Origin: Yersinia proxima
GTDB lineage: Bacteria; Pseudomonadota; Gammaproteobacteria; Enterobacterales; Enterobacteriaceae
Direction of reading: 5' to 3'
Assembly (NCBI RefSeq): GCF_902170785.1
Contig: NZ_CABHYG010000002.1
Coordinates: 89,633 to 153,632 of the forward strand
DNA length: 64,000 nt
Shown: positions 21,725-32,637 of the stretch, piece after piece
Layout of the letters: every line of letters starts with the position of its first letter
Position numbering within the stretch: position 1 is the first letter of the stretch
Notes under the pieces: model-generated
What the model saw: only the letters and a program-made list of their open reading frames with translations
The model's database searches: none
What the model was told of the DNA's origin: nothing
Made by a program: the position numbers and the translations under genes

Positions 21725-22984
21725 TTACGAACGTCTCATGTTATCGAAGAACTGATCGTTAGTTTTCGCTGTTGCCAGTTTGCTGATGAGGAACTCCATT
21801 GCATCGATTTCACCCATTGGATGAAGAATACGACGTAAGATCCACATTTTTTGCAGCTCTTCAGTGGTTGTCAGCAACTCTTCTTTACGCGTACCAGAGC
21901 GGTTGAAATCAATGGCAGGGAACACGCGCTTCTCTGCAATTTTGCGCGACAGATGCAGTTCCATGTTGCCGGTTCCTTTAAATTCTTCATAGATAACTTC
22001 ATCCATTTTAGAACCGGTATCAACCAATGCGGTCGCAATGATGGTCAGGCTACCGCCCTCTTCAACATTACGAGCGGCACCAAAGAAACGCTTAGGACGA
22101 TGCAAGGCATTAGCATCCACACCACCAGTCAGTACCTTGCCTGAAGCGGGTACTACGGTGTTGTATGCGCGGGCCAAACGAGTAATCGAATCAAGTAAGA
22201 TGATAACGTCTTTTTTATGCTCAACCAGACGTTTCGCTTTCTCGATAACCATTTCAGCGACCTGTACGTGACGGGATGCTGGTTCGTCGAAGGTGGAAGC
22301 AATGACTTCACCTTTAACCAGACGTTGCATCTCGGTCACTTCTTCCGGGCGCTCGTCAATCAGCAGTACCATCAATACGCAATCAGGGTGATTGTAAGCA
22401 ATGCTGGTAGCGATATTCTGCAATAGCATAGTTTTACCCGCTTTTGGCGGAGCCACAATCAGCCCACGCTGACCACGACCGATTGGCGATGCCAAATCAA
22501 GGACACGGGCAGTTAAATCTTCAGTCGAACCGTTACCACGTTCCATGCGCAGACGAGAATTGGCATGTAATGGGGTTAAGTTTTCGAAGAGGATTTTGTT
22601 ACGGGCATTTTCCGGTTTGTCATAGTTAACTTCGTTAACTTTCAACAATGCAAAGTAACGCTCACCTTCTTTAGGTGGGCGAATCTTACCGGCAACGGTG
22701 TCACCGGTGCGGAGGTTGAAACGGCGAATTTGGCTTGGGGATACGTAGATGTCGTCGGGACCGGCGAGGTAGGAGCTGTCTGCAGAACGGAGGAAACCAA
22801 ATCCATCCTGCAATATCTCCAACACACCGTCACCGAAGATATCTTCTCCACTTTTCGCGTGCTGCTTAAGGATAGAGAAAATAATATCTTGTTTACGCAT
22901 CCGGGCCAGGTTTTCCAGCCCCATATTTTCGCCAAGTGTTATCAGATCAGAAACCGGCGTGTTCTTTAATTCGGTAAGATTCAT
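21725..22984 (-). CDS. rho: Transcription termination factor Rho
   Basis: Rho is a hexameric RNA-dependent ATPase/helicase that ends transcription at C-rich rut sites. The 419-residue protein starts [19 protein letters not shown] and is collinear with E. coli. It has the N-terminal helical domain, a cold-shock-like RNA-binding domain with [10 protein letters not shown] (about residues 58-67), Walker A PPKAGKT, Walker B LLDSITR, and the Q-loop/R-loop region [22 protein letters not shown]. Confidence 0.99.
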   Translation of the reverse strand: MNLTELKNTPVSDLITLGENMGLENLARMRKQDIIFSILKQHAKSGEDIFGDGVLEILQDGFGFLRSADSSYLAGPDDIYVSPSQIRRFNLRTGDTVAGKIRPPKEGERYFALLKVNEVNYDKPENARNKILFENLTPLHANSRLRMERGNGSTEDLTARVLDLASPIGRGQRGLIVAPPKAGKTMLLQNIATSIAYNHPDCVLMVLLIDERPEEVTEMQRLVKGEVIASTFDEPASRHVQVAEMVIEKAKRLVEHKKDVIILLDSITRLARAYNTVVPASGKVLTGGVDANALHRPKRFFGAARNVEEGGSLTIIATALVDTGSKMDEVIYEEFKGTGNMELHLSRKIAEKRVFPAIDFNRSGTRKEELLTTTEELQKMWILRRILHPMGEIDAMEFLISKLATAKTNDQFFDNMRRS

Positions 22985-23421
22985 AATGGTGGGTTCTTAA
23001 ACTCGGGGTATGTCTCGAACTATGGTCGTGAATGGTATGGCAGCGTCATCCGTGCCTGTTTAATGGGACATTCAATCACCGGCCTTGGCCAAACTACGCA
23101 AGTAATGACTTACGCGAGATTGCGCGACACAACGGTGTAAAGATTGAAGGTGCCTTAGACTGATTTAGTAAAACACTAGACTGTCAAAAACCGATTGAGT
23201 TCATACATATTCTCAACACAAATTATTTCGACATAGAGTAAAACTTTAGATTCAAACTATTTAGATGCTACAGACTATTTATTAGGTACTAAAGAATTAA
23301 GCTAGATGCTACAAACCCGGTCTCAATACACAGGAATGTTCTATATGCAGTGGAGTAAACTTAACACGCTTCTTTGCAGGCGTCTAGCGGTCAGTGTGAG
23401 AAATCACAACTGCCGCTAAAC
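22985..23421 (-). promoter_or_regulatory. rho leader region
   Basis: This is a long non-coding leader upstream of rho. E. coli rho has a long autoregulated leader with a short rhoL frame, but no convincing rhoL homologue is found here, only frames of 9 codons or fewer. A TTGACA element (complement of 23182-23187) about 200 bp upstream of rho is a possible -35 box; its -10 is weak. Confidence 0.4.
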
Positions 23422-23546
23422 ATACCCTACAGCCTTGAAGCCACTGCTGTGTTAGCAACTCTTACTCACCCGAATCACTGACCTGAGTCAGCTCATCGGG
23501 ATTCGCTCGTTTGCTGCCTTGCTGCAACTTCAATGACTTTGGGTAT
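23422..23546 (-). repeat. ERIC element downstream of trxA
   Basis: A complete ERIC of about 125 bp in reverse orientation: left end ATACCCTACAGCC, core GACCTGAGTCAGCTCATC, right end ATGACTTTGGGTAT. It starts 18 bp after the trxA stop on the same transcript. Confidence 0.88.
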
Positions 23547-23564
23547 TGTGACGGCTAACGCCGC

Positions 23565-23891
23565 TTACAGATTCGCATCCAAGAATTCTTTAAGCTGACC
23601 CTTAGACAAGGCACCAACCTTGGTTGCCACAACTTCACCATCACGGAACAACAACAGCGTAGGGATGCCACGGATACCGTATTTAGGTGCCGTGCCCTGG
23701 TTGTCATCAATATTCAATTTAGTGATAGTCAGTCTGCCTTCATACTCTTCAGCAATTTCATCCAAAATCGGAGCAATCATCTTGCACGGACCACACCATT
23801 CAGCCCAGAAATCGACCAGAACCAGGCCGCTGGCTTTCAGCACGTCAGTGTCGAAGCTGTCGTCACTCAGGTGAATAATTTTATCGCTCAT
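23565..23891 (-). CDS. trxA: Thioredoxin 1
   Basis: TrxA is the cytoplasmic dithiol reductant for ribonucleotide reductase, PAPS reductase and other proteins. The 108-residue protein carries the active site WAEWCGPCK (about residues 29-37) and the cis-Pro loop [11 protein letters not shown]. It lacks a signal peptide and has the E. coli length. It is divergent from rhlB and lies between rhlB and rho as in E. coli. Confidence 0.98.
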   Translation of the reverse strand: MSDKIIHLSDDSFDTDVLKASGLVLVDFWAEWCGPCKMIAPILDEIAEEYEGRLTITKLNIDDNQGTAPKYGIRGIPTLLLFRDGEVVATKVGALSKGQLKEFLDANL

Positions 23892-24009
23892 GTTCTACTC
23901 CAAAGGATTGTGTCTACCTCGTTGGTGTAGCATTAACCAACAATAGGATGACTTTATTTCACCGGATACGCTTTCGTAAAGCAATAGTTAGCTGATATTC
24001 TACCACACT

Positions 24010-25296
24010 ATGAGCAAAACACACTTGACCGAACAGAAGTTTTCCGACTTCGCCCTGCACCCGCTAGTTATTGAAGCCCTTGAAAACAAAGGATTTCAGT
24101 ATTGTACGCCGATCCAGGCGTTAGCATTGCCACTCACCCTCTCTGGGCGTGATGTAGCGGGTCAGGCGCAAACAGGAACCGGCAAGACGCTGGCATTCTT
24201 AGCGTCTACTTTCCATTATTTGCTTTCTCACCCCGCAGAAGAGGGTCGTCAGACTAATCAACCGCGCGCATTGATTATGGCACCAACGCGTGAATTAGCT
24301 GTGCAAATTCACTCCGATGCAGAGTCACTTTCCCAGATAACGGGTCTGAAATTGGGCTTGGCTTATGGTGGTGACGGCTACGACAAACAGCTTAAAGTGC
24401 TGGAAAGTGGCGTAGATATTCTTATCGGGACAACTGGCCGTTTAATCGATTACGCAAAACAAAATTATATTAACCTCGGTGCGATTCAGGTTGTGGTATT
24501 GGATGAAGCTGATCGGATGTACGATTTAGGCTTTATTAAAGATATCCGCTGGCTGTTCCGCCGTATGCCTTCCGTTGATAAGCGTTTGAACATGCTGTTC
24601 TCTGCCACACTTTCGTACCGCGTACGTGAATTGGCCTTCGAACAAATGAACAACGCCGAATATGTTGAAGTGGAACCGTTACAAAAAACCGGCCACCGCA
24701 TTCAGGAAGAACTGTTCTACCCTTCAAATGAAGAAAAAATGCGCCTGCTTCAGACATTAATTGAAGAAGAGTGGCCAGATCGCTGCATTATTTTTGCCAA
24801 TACCAAGCACCGTTGTGAAGAAATCTGGGGCCACCTGGCTGCCGATGGTCATCGTGTCGGTCTGTTGACCGGTGATGTCGCACAGAAAAAACGCCTGCGG
24901 ATTTTAGAAGATTTTACCAAAGGTGATTTGGATATCCTGGTTGCAACTGATGTTGCTGCTCGTGGTTTGCATATTCCACTGGTAACCCACGTCTTCAACT
25001 ATGACCTGCCTGATGATTGCGAAGACTATGTTCACCGCATTGGCCGTACCGGTCGTGCTGGCGAAAGTGGTCATTCCATCAGCCTGGCCTGTGAAGAATA
25101 CGCATTAAACTTACCGGCTATTGAGACCTATACCGGTCATAGCATTCCGGTAAGCAAATATAATAGCGATGCGCTATTAACTGATTTGCCGGCGCCAAAA
25201 CGTCTGGCTCGTACCCGCACCGGGAATGGCCCACGCCGTAACTCTGCCCCACGTCGCAGTGGTGCACCACGGAATAACCGTAAGCGACCGAGCTGA
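24010..25296 (+). CDS. rhlB: DEAD-box RNA helicase of the degradosome
   Basis: RhlB unwinds RNA for PNPase in the RNase E degradosome. The 428-residue protein shows the Q motif ([13 protein letters not shown]), motif [17 protein letters not shown], motif II DEADRM, SAT, and the C-terminal ARGLHIP and [10 protein letters not shown]. It ends in the basic tail [18 protein letters not shown] that binds RNA. Divergent from trxA (118 bp shared promoter region); gppA follows after 3 bases. Confidence 0.98.
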   Translation: MSKTHLTEQKFSDFALHPLVIEALENKGFQYCTPIQALALPLTLSGRDVAGQAQTGTGKTLAFLASTFHYLLSHPAEEGRQTNQPRALIMAPTRELAVQIHSDAESLSQITGLKLGLAYGGDGYDKQLKVLESGVDILIGTTGRLIDYAKQNYINLGAIQVVVLDEADRMYDLGFIKDIRWLFRRMPSVDKRLNMLFSATLSYRVRELAFEQMNNAEYVEVEPLQKTGHRIQEELFYPSNEEKMRLLQTLIEEEWPDRCIIFANTKHRCEEIWGHLAADGHRVGLLTGDVAQKKRLRILEDFTKGDLDILVATDVAARGLHIPLVTHVFNYDLPDDCEDYVHRIGRTGRAGESGHSISLACEEYALNLPAIETYTGHSIPVSKYNSDALLTDLPAPKRLARTRTGNGPRRNSAPRRSGAPRNNRKRPS

Positions 25297-25299
25297 TAA

Positions 25300-26796
25300 A
25301 TGATGCTAAGTTCCACCTCACTTTATGCTGCCATCGATCTTGGCTCCAACAGTTTTCATATGTTGGTAGTACGTGAGGTGGCTGGCAGTATCCAAACGCT
25401 GGCCCGGATCAAGCGGAAAGTCCGCCTGGCTGCGGGTCTGGATACCCAAAATCATCTATCGCAAGAAGCGATGGAGCGTGGTTGGCAATGTCTGAAACTT
25501 TTTTCAGAGCGTTTGCAGGACATTCCTTTGGATCAGATCCGCGTGGTGGCAACTGCAACCCTGCGTCTGGCTTCAAATGCCGAAGAATTCCTGCAAACTG
25601 CGACCGAAATCCTCGGTTGCCCGATTCAGGTCATCAGTGGTGAAGAAGAAGCACGTCTGATTTATCACGGCGTTGCACATACTACCGGTGGGCCAGAGCA
25701 GCGTTTAGTCGTCGATATTGGTGGTGGCAGCACAGAGCTCGTGACTGGCAATGGCGCTCAGGCCAATATTCTGGTTAGTTTATCAATGGGTTGTGTCACC
25801 TGGCTGGAGCGTTACTTTAGTGACCGCAATCTGGTAAAAGACAATTTTGATCGCGCGGAGTCGGCTGCCCGTGAAATGCTAAAACCTGTCGCGCAACGTT
25901 TTCGCGAACATGGCTGGCAAATCTGTGTCGGTGCCTCAGGCACAGTTCAGGCGCTGCAAGAGATCATGGTCGCTCAGGGTATGGACGAACTGATCACGCT
26001 GGCAAAATTGCAGCAGCTCAAACAACGAGCGATTCAATGCGGCAAGTTAGAAGAGCTGGAAATCCCCGGTTTAACACTGGAACGAGCGCTGGTTTTCCCC
26101 AGCGGCTTGTCTATCCTGATTGCTATATTCCAGGAGCTGGCGATTGAAAGTATGACGCTGGCAGGCGGTGCGTTACGTGAAGGGCTGGTTTATGGCATGC
26201 TTCATTTGCCGGTTGAGCAGGATATTCGTAGCCGAACGGTACGAAATATACAGCGCCGCTACTTTTTGGATACTGAGCAAGCCAAGCGCGTCAGTAAATT
26301 GGCCGATAACTTTTTGCTTCAGGTAGAAAAGGAGTGGCGTCTCGACAGCCGATGTCGCGAGTTATTGCAAAATGCCTGCTTGCTTCACGAAATTGGCTTA
26401 AGTATCGATTTTAAACGTGCTCCGCAACATGCCGCTTACCTGATACGCAATCTGGATCTACCCGGTTTTACTCCCGCTCAAAAACTCTTACTCGCGGCTT
26501 TGCTGCAAAATCAGAGTGATACTCTCGATCTCTCACTGTTGAATCAACAGAACGCATTGCCAGTAGATATGGCTCAGCACCTATGCCGTTTATTGCGTCT
26601 GGCCATTATATTCTCCAGCCGTCGCCGCGATGACACTCTGCCAGCCGTCCGTCTGCGGGCCAATGGTGAAACACTTTATGTGCTATTACCTCACGGCTGG
26701 TTGCAGCAACATCCTTACCGCGCAGAGGCATTAGAGCAAGAAAGTCATTGGCAGAGCTATGTTCAGTGGCCACTGCTATTAGAAGAATTTAACTAA
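25300..26796 (+). CDS. gppA: Guanosine-5'-triphosphate,3'-diphosphate pyrophosphatase
   Basis: GppA hydrolyses pppGpp to ppGpp in the stringent response. The 498-residue protein belongs to the Ppx/GppA family of the actin-like ATPase superfamily. Its N-terminal phosphate-binding loop is [14 protein letters not shown], and [29 protein letters not shown] and [15 protein letters not shown] follow. The C-terminal domain contains the HD-like [11 protein letters not shown]. It is probably co-transcribed with rhlB. Confidence 0.96.
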   Translation: MMLSSTSLYAAIDLGSNSFHMLVVREVAGSIQTLARIKRKVRLAAGLDTQNHLSQEAMERGWQCLKLFSERLQDIPLDQIRVVATATLRLASNAEEFLQTATEILGCPIQVISGEEEARLIYHGVAHTTGGPEQRLVVDIGGGSTELVTGNGAQANILVSLSMGCVTWLERYFSDRNLVKDNFDRAESAAREMLKPVAQRFREHGWQICVGASGTVQALQEIMVAQGMDELITLAKLQQLKQRAIQCGKLEELEIPGLTLERALVFPSGLSILIAIFQELAIESMTLAGGALREGLVYGMLHLPVEQDIRSRTVRNIQRRYFLDTEQAKRVSKLADNFLLQVEKEWRLDSRCRELLQNACLLHEIGLSIDFKRAPQHAAYLIRNLDLPGFTPAQKLLLAALLQNQSDTLDLSLLNQQNALPVDMAQHLCRLLRLAIIFSSRRRDDTLPAVRLRANGETLYVLLPHGWLQQHPYRAEALEQESHWQSYVQWPLLLEEFN

Positions 26797-26952
26797 GTTC
26801 TTTGTTGTTGGCGGCCTCGGTCGCCTTCCCCTCGCTTATATTCTTACTGTAAATCCCCATAAAACTATCAGATTGTGATCACCCTCAGTTTAAAAAAGAA
26901 ACATTGTATGTATTTTTATAAAACACTGTTTCTTTATTGGAAAGGGATAATA

Positions 26953-28779
26953 ATGCAAGCACAGCTTCAACGCCCACGAACTACAGGTATGCTAGTGATT
27001 ATAACCAGTCTGATGGTGGGTACTCCGATGGCAATGGCAGCAAAATCAAGTAGTCTCGATGCTCCTCAGCAGCTACAAGTTCCCACTCTCGCCTATGATG
27101 AGAGCAGTATTGTTCTGGTATGGAAAGCGCCGGAAGATACCCGCAAAATAGTTGATTATCAGATTTTCTCTGCGGGGAAATTGTTAGGTAAGGCCAGCGA
27201 TAATAATGATAAATTCTCACCGGCCAAGCCTTATATCGATCATTTCTATGCCAATGATAAAGATAATTTCCAACATAAAATTGTGATGCAAAACTTTACG
27301 GTGATGGGGCTAAAACCCGAAACCAGCTATCAATTTACGGTGAAAGCACAATACGCCGATGGTTCTTTATCTGTCGCCAGTAAGCCCATTACCGCCAAAA
27401 CCAGCGCCAAGCCGCAGATTGTGAATGTGCGTGATTTTGGTGCCATCGATGACGGAAAAACATTGAATACCAAAGCCATACAGCAAGCAATTGATAGCTG
27501 TAAGCCCGGCTGCCGTGTCGAAATCCCTGCGGGCACTTACAAAAGTGGTGCGCTTTGGCTGAAAAGTGACATGACCCTTAACCTACAGGCCGGTGCCACA
27601 TTATTGGGTTCAGAGAATCCAGATGATTACCCTGCGGGCTACCGTTTGTATCCTTATTCTACCATTGAGCGCCCAGCATCGTTGATCAATGCCATCGATC
27701 CTAATAACAGCAAGCCGGGCACATTCCGCAATATTCGGATTACCGGCTCCGGAGTAATTGATGGCAATGGTTGGCTACGCGCAAAAACCGCTGAAATTAC
27801 TGATGAATTAGGCCGACCACTGCCGCAATATGTTGCGAGTAAGAATAGTAAAGTGCATGAAGACGGCATTCTGGCTAAAAATCAGGTTGAAAAGGCTGTT
27901 TCTGATGGTATGGATTTGAAAAATGCCTATGGCCAACGTCGCTCCAGCCTAATGACATTACGCGGAGTAGAAAACGTGTATCTGGCGGGCTTTACGGTAC
28001 GTAACCCTGCCTTCCACGGCATTATGAATCTGGAAAACCACAATGTGGTTGCCAATGGATTGATTCACCAAACATATGATGCAAATAACGGCGATGGTAT
28101 CGAGTTCGGTAACAGCCAGAATGTCATGGTGTTTAATAACTTCTTTGATACCGGCGATGACTGCATCAACTTTGCGGCAGGAACAGGAGAAAAAGCCCAG
28201 GAACAAGAACCTATGAAAGGTGCATGGTTATTTAATAACTATTTCCGGATGGGGCACGGCGCGATAGTCACGGGTAGCCACACAGGGGCGTGGATTGAAG
28301 ATATTCTGGCCGAAAATAATGTGATGTACCTGACTGATATCGGCCTGCGCGCCAAAAGTACCAGCACCATCGGTGGTGGTGCTCGTAATGTCACTTTCCG
28401 CAATAATGCAATGCGTGATCTGGCGAAACAAGTGATGGTGATGACATTGGATTATGCTGATAGCAATGCCAACATTGATTACCCACCAGCCAAGATCCCT
28501 GCCCAATTCTATGATTTCACATTAAAAAATGTGACGGTGGATAATACCACGGGCAAAAATCCATCTATTGAAATCAAAGGGGATACAGCGAACAAAGCCT
28601 GGCACCGTCTGGTTCACGTGAACAATGTGCAACTTAACAACGTCACGCCGACAGCAATCAGTGACCTACGTGATAGTGAATTTAATAAAGTCACTTTCAC
28701 TGAATTGCGGGGCGATACGCCGTGGCACTTCAGCGATGTGAAAAACGTCAAGGTTGATGGTAAACCTGTCGCGCCTTAA
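26953..28779 (+). CDS. pehX: Periplasmic GH28 exopolygalacturonase
   Basis: This enzyme cleaves polygalacturonate or oligogalacturonides from the non-reducing end (family GH28), allowing growth on pectin fragments. The start at 26953 is preferred because GGAAAGGG precedes it and the product then begins with a clean signal peptide (MQAQLQRPRTTGMLVII... ending near AMA-AKSS, residue 29). The 608 residues hold a fibronectin-III-like domain (about 35-152) and then a right-handed beta-helix. The four GH28 signatures are present: NGD (379-381), GDD (401-403), GHG (434-436) and RAK (466-468), supplying the catalytic Asp triad. The layout matches the characterised Y. enterocolitica enzyme. It is inserted between gppA and rep; regulation by KdgR is possible but no box was identified. 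Confidence 0.92.
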   Translation: MQAQLQRPRTTGMLVIITSLMVGTPMAMAAKSSSLDAPQQLQVPTLAYDESSIVLVWKAPEDTRKIVDYQIFSAGKLLGKASDNNDKFSPAKPYIDHFYANDKDNFQHKIVMQNFTVMGLKPETSYQFTVKAQYADGSLSVASKPITAKTSAKPQIVNVRDFGAIDDGKTLNTKAIQQAIDSCKPGCRVEIPAGTYKSGALWLKSDMTLNLQAGATLLGSENPDDYPAGYRLYPYSTIERPASLINAIDPNNSKPGTFRNIRITGSGVIDGNGWLRAKTAEITDELGRPLPQYVASKNSKVHEDGILAKNQVEKAVSDGMDLKNAYGQRRSSLMTLRGVENVYLAGFTVRNPAFHGIMNLENHNVVANGLIHQTYDANNGDGIEFGNSQNVMVFNNFFDTGDDCINFAAGTGEKAQEQEPMKGAWLFNNYFRMGHGAIVTGSHTGAWIEDILAENNVMYLTDIGLRAKSTSTIGGGARNVTFRNNAMRDLAKQVMVMTLDYADSNANIDYPPAKIPAQFYDFTLKNVTVDNTTGKNPSIEIKGDTANKAWHRLVHVNNVQLNNVTPTAISDLRDSEFNKVTFTELRGDTPWHFSDVKNVKVDGKPVAP

Positions 28780-28790
28780 TCAATAACAGA

Positions 28791-28817
28791 TGGGCAGGTT
28801 CTGTTATCTCCTGCCCA
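28791..28817. terminator. Bidirectional terminator between pehX and rep
   Basis: A perfect 8-bp stem TGGGCAGG / CCTGCCCA with an 11-base loop sits between the two convergent genes; TTGGTTTTG follows on the plus side. Confidence 0.65.
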
Positions 28818-28834
28818 CTATTGGTTTTGAGTAC

Positions 28835-30859
28835 TCACTGTGGCTTTTTAGCATTCGCTAATTGCGCTCGAATATTGGCCAGGTGACTCTGGCCTTTTTG
28901 CATCCGTTCTTCCGGGCTAACGGCCTTGCGCTCATTTTCCCATTTCAAATCATCCTGCGGGAGCTCCATCAGGAAACGGCTGGGTTCTGGCCGAATCAGC
29001 TCACCATACTGCCGCCGCTCTTTGCATAAGGTGAAAAAAAGTTCACGCTGAGCGCGGGTGATGCCCACATAGGCCAGCCGCCGCTCTTCATCTACATTGT
29101 CTTCATCAATACTGCTTTGATGGGGCAACAAACCTTCTTCCATACCAACCAAAAACACATACGGGAATTCCAGCCCCTTTGAAGCATGTAGTGTCATCAG
29201 TTGTACCTGATCCAGCTCTTCATCACTTTCCCCGCGCTCCATCATATCGCGCAGGGTAAAACGTGTGACAACCTGAGTCAGTGTCATCGGCTCATTCAGC
29301 TCTGACCCTTCCAACATTTCGGTCATCCAGCTGAATAATAAATTAACGTTCTTCATCCGCATTTCAGCCGCTTTCGGACTAGGAGAGGTTTCGAACAGCC
29401 AGCTTTCATAATCGATGCCGTGAATCAAATCCCGCACTGCTGCGATCGGCTCACGTTCCACTAAGCGAATAATGCCGTCCATCCAATGAGTGAAACGCTG
29501 TAATGACTCCAGACCGCGCCCCTTCAGATGCTCGCCCAGCCCTAAATCAAAACTGGCACGAAACAGACTTTTATTACGCACATTAGCCCATTCACCCAAT
29601 TTTTGAATCGTCGCAGACCCTATCTCGCGCTTTGGGGTATTCACGATACGTAAGAATGCGCTGTCATCATCCTGATTGGTCAATACTCGCAAATAAGCCA
29701 GTAAATCTTTGATCTCTGGACGTGAGAAAAACGAATCCCCGCCGGAGATACGATAAGGGATACGGTTTTGCATCAACAGCTTTTCAAACAGCCGTGACTG
29801 GTGATTGCCGCGATACAGAATGGCATAATCGCTGTATTGCGTTTTTTTCACAAAATGGTGGGCGATAAGCTCACCGACCACCCTTTCAGCTTCATGATCT
29901 TCATTATTGGCGGTAATCACTTTTAGCTCATCGCCATACTCCAACTCAGAAAAGAGCTTTTTTTCAAAAACATGCGGATTATTGGCAATCAAGATATTGG
30001 CCGCTTTCAAAATACGGCCCGAGGAGCGGTAGTTTTGCTCCAGCTTGATCACTTGCAACTGTGGGAAATCTTCATTCAACAAGACTAAATTCTGTGGCCG
30101 TGCGCCACGCCATGAATAGATGGATTGGTCGTCATCACCCACCACGGTAAAACGCGCCCGGCTGCCCACCAGCAATTTAACCATTTGGTACTGGCTGGTA
30201 TTGGTGTCTTGGTATTCATCCACTAATAGGTAACGCAGCCGGTTTTGCCAGCGTTCGCGCACTTCCAGATTGTTTTGCAGCAATAAGGTGGGCAATGAAA
30301 TGAGATCATCGAAATCCAATACATTGCACGCTTTTAAATGTGCGTCATATAAGCCATAGCAATGGACGAACAATTTATCGCGCTCGGATCGAGCCAACGC
30401 CGCAGCGGCGGCAGGATCGAGAAGATCATTTTTCCAGTTTGAGATCTGGGATATTAACTGTTGCAGTAAGGTTTTATCGTCTTCCAACCACTTATGGGTC
30501 AGGTCTTTCAACAGACCCAGTTGGTCTTGCGCATCAAACAGAGAGAAATTGGATTTCATCCCCAGCGCCTTGTACTCTTTTTTGATGATTTCCAGCCCCA
30601 GAGTATGGAACGTCGCGATCATCAAACCCCGTGCTTCTTTGCGCCCCAACGTCTGAGCCACACGTTCTTTCATTTCACGCGCGGCTTTATTGGTAAAGGT
30701 TACCGCAGCAATATGTTGTGGCTGATAGCCACATTGGCGGATCAAATGCGCAATCTTATTGGTGATGACTCGGGTTTTGCCCGATCCCGCACCGGCCAAC
30801 ACCAGGCAGGGTCCGGTGACAAATTCGACGGCTTGTTGTTGGCTGGGATTTAATCGCAT
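28835..30859 (-). CDS. rep: ATP-dependent DNA helicase Rep
   Basis: Rep is a 3'-5' superfamily 1 helicase that helps the replisome pass protein blocks. The start at 30859 ([17 protein letters not shown]) gives 674 residues, the E. coli length, so the 50 codons open upstream are not used. Motifs: Walker [11 protein letters not shown] (Lys28), [14 protein letters not shown], Walker [31 protein letters not shown], and motif [20 protein letters not shown]. It is divergent from ppiC. Confidence 0.98.
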   Translation of the reverse strand: MRLNPSQQQAVEFVTGPCLVLAGAGSGKTRVITNKIAHLIRQCGYQPQHIAAVTFTNKAAREMKERVAQTLGRKEARGLMIATFHTLGLEIIKKEYKALGMKSNFSLFDAQDQLGLLKDLTHKWLEDDKTLLQQLISQISNWKNDLLDPAAAAALARSERDKLFVHCYGLYDAHLKACNVLDFDDLISLPTLLLQNNLEVRERWQNRLRYLLVDEYQDTNTSQYQMVKLLVGSRARFTVVGDDDQSIYSWRGARPQNLVLLNEDFPQLQVIKLEQNYRSSGRILKAANILIANNPHVFEKKLFSELEYGDELKVITANNEDHEAERVVGELIAHHFVKKTQYSDYAILYRGNHQSRLFEKLLMQNRIPYRISGGDSFFSRPEIKDLLAYLRVLTNQDDDSAFLRIVNTPKREIGSATIQKLGEWANVRNKSLFRASFDLGLGEHLKGRGLESLQRFTHWMDGIIRLVEREPIAAVRDLIHGIDYESWLFETSPSPKAAEMRMKNVNLLFSWMTEMLEGSELNEPMTLTQVVTRFTLRDMMERGESDEELDQVQLMTLHASKGLEFPYVFLVGMEEGLLPHQSSIDEDNVDEERRLAYVGITRAQRELFFTLCKERRQYGELIRPEPSRFLMELPQDDLKWENERKAVSPEERMQKGQSHLANIRAQLANAKKPQ

Positions 30860-31073
30860 AACACTCGAAAACTCAGTAGGTAGACGGGGGGAACAGGATT
30901 GTAGCAGAAAGCGGCTGATGACAAAAAACCAGCTGGCATCTTTTGCTTTGTAAAAGCTGACCAGCGTGGCCCCATCACGATTAAAATACGTTACACTGGC
31001 GCGCTTCAAGGCTCCCTTGAAGATAATCTTCGTTCAAATAACCCTACCCAATAAATTGGTGGTGATTGTTACT

Positions 31074-31355
31074 ATGGCAAACAAAGCATCTGCACTGCAC
31101 ATCTTGGTTGATGATGAAAAGCAGGCAAACGACATTTTGGCGCAGTTGAATAACGGCGCAAATTTCCAAGAGTTAGCGAAAAAGTTCTCTAACTGCCCGT
31201 CAAAACGTAATGGCGGCGATCTGGGTGAGTTCAATAAAGGGGATATGGTTCCGGCATTCGATAAAGCCGTATTCAGCTGCGAATTGCTGCAACCTTATGG
31301 CCCAGTAAAAACCCAATTCGGTTATCACATTATTAAAGTCTTATACCGTAATTAA
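31074..31355 (+). CDS. ppiC: Parvulin-type peptidyl-prolyl isomerase C
   Basis: PpiC is a small cytosolic prolyl isomerase. The start at 31074 ([20 protein letters not shown]) gives 93 residues, equal to E. coli PpiC, and contains the rotamase core [31 protein letters not shown] (positions about 37-68) and [13 protein letters not shown]. The open frame upstream to 30966 is not part of the gene. In E. coli it lies next to ilvC; here about 11 kb of accessory genes separate the two. Confidence 0.97.
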   Translation: MANKASALHILVDDEKQANDILAQLNNGANFQELAKKFSNCPSKRNGGDLGEFNKGDMVPAFDKAVFSCELLQPYGPVKTQFGYHIIKVLYRN

Positions 31356-31973
31356 GTTCGTCATGCGCCACCTCACTGGCGGCGCAAAATACTCCCTCCC
31401 TATTATCCCATTTATCGTTAATGCAATGTATTTTGAAAAATAATCAATTTTCAGAAAATCCCAATTAATATTTTGAGTCCTCAGACTATCGTTAGTTACA
31501 TCTATACAAAATACCAACTTAACTTTACAAACCACACAATAAATAACATTAACAAACCCTACTGCAATGCACCAAAACAGGGACAAAATTTAATTTTCAA
31601 ATAAAAACAACAAGAAAGGTCTCATTAGCTTATTTTTATTTTAAATTAAATCAATTTAAATACAGTGAGTTACGTTAATTTAGATTAAATCCGAGACTTA
31701 GTAGGAACTTTCCCACAAACATTGGTTTGTTTGTCCTATGTGCAGTAAAAGTTACTTTCTATATTATCTCCTCATCAAGTAACGGACGTGAACGAAATAA
31801 CGACCACCCCCTTACTTTAATGAAAGAACATGTGGAAAGCTGACGAGTATAACCGAATAACATTCGCACATATAGTCATTAACCCACTTCATATTTATTA
31901 AGTTAATTACTCCTCCGTATTTAAACGTGAACGAGAATTTAGCTAATTTCTAATTATTATATTGGAGTTTTAA
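31356..31973 (+). promoter_or_regulatory. A/T-rich region upstream of the fimbrial operon
   Basis: These 618 bp are markedly A/T-rich with no supported gene. An imperfect hairpin (TGCGCC / GGCGCA, 31368-31391) directly after ppiC lacks a U tract. The composition is typical of H-NS-silenced fimbrial promoters. No invertible element or recombinase gene is seen. Confidence 0.4.
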
Positions 31974-32504
31974 ATGAATAAGATCACTTTGGCTATGGCG
32001 TTATTCGCAGCATCTACAACCGTAGCAATGGCAGCAAGCAATAATACTATTACCTTCCAAGGGGAAGTCACCGCTCAGACTTGTTCTGTTACTGTCAACG
32101 GCCTTGACGCAAACCCAATGGTATTATTGCCAACTGTATCAAGTGGCGATTTAAATGCTTCCGGTAAAACCGCAGGCAAAACAACCTTTACTCTGGGTGT
32201 ATCAGGCTGCGCAACCGGTGCTGATGATATTGATATTAAAACTGTTTTCGTCGGAAACCAGGTAACAACTACTGGTAACTTAAAAAATACCGGCACCGCA
32301 GCAAATGTTGAACTGCAATTACTGAAAGATGCAACCACAACAACAGGTATCGACCTGAATAGTGGTGTGGCACAGGATGGCATCGTTTTGAAAGCTGGCG
32401 ATACATCAGCAGAGCATGATTTTGCTGTTCAGTATTTCGCAACTGGTCAAGCTGGCCCAGGTTCTGTGATCGCCTCTGTACAATATGCAGTTTCTTACCT
32501 GTAA
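31974..32504 (+). CDS. Fimbrial major subunit (type-1 pilin family)
   Basis: This is the probable structural pilin exported by the chaperone-usher pathway encoded downstream. The 176-residue precursor has a signal peptide (MNKITLAMALFAASTTVAMA, cleavage near residue 20). The pilin signature follows: an N-terminal donor strand (NTITFQGEVTAQTC), two Cys forming the disulfide (CSVTV and SGCATG), and the C-terminal AVQYFATGQAGPGSVIASVQYAVSYL pattern with the penultimate Tyr. TGGAG precedes the ATG. It is the first gene of a five-gene operon. I cannot assign it to a named fimbria. Confidence 0.9.
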   Translation: MNKITLAMALFAASTTVAMAASNNTITFQGEVTAQTCSVTVNGLDANPMVLLPTVSSGDLNASGKTAGKTTFTLGVSGCATGADDIDIKTVFVGNQVTTTGNLKNTGTAANVELQLLKDATTTTGIDLNSGVAQDGIVLKAGDTSAEHDFAVQYFATGQAGPGSVIASVQYAVSYL

Positions 32505-32525
32505 TATCAGTATCGTAGAATAGAG

Positions 32526-32602
32526 TATACTCAAAGTAATTGAAGTTGTAGGTAGGTGGTGAATACATTGCCCCCTACAGCTTCAAGTTCGATATATATA
32601 AC
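32526..32602 (+). repeat. Miniature ERIC-derived hairpin between pilin and chaperone
   Basis: The left end TATACTCAAAGTAATTGAAG and the right part CTACAGCTTCAAGTTCG match the ends of ERIC, but the middle is deleted. The two parts pair over 13 bp (32540-32552 with 32574-32586, one G-T) around a 21-base loop. It lies in the 133-bp gap after the pilin gene, where pilus operons often carry an mRNA-processing or attenuation hairpin. Confidence 0.65.
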
Positions 32603-32637
32603 TATTCTGCCAGTCCCCTTAAGAGGATATACCCATC

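Noticed and set aside
22985..23181. rhoL-like leader peptide
   Set aside because: Only minimal frames (9 codons or fewer) are present and none resembles E. coli RhoL.
31356..31973. Invertible fimbrial promoter (fim switch)
   Set aside because: No paired inverted repeats of suitable length flank the region and no recombinase gene is nearby.
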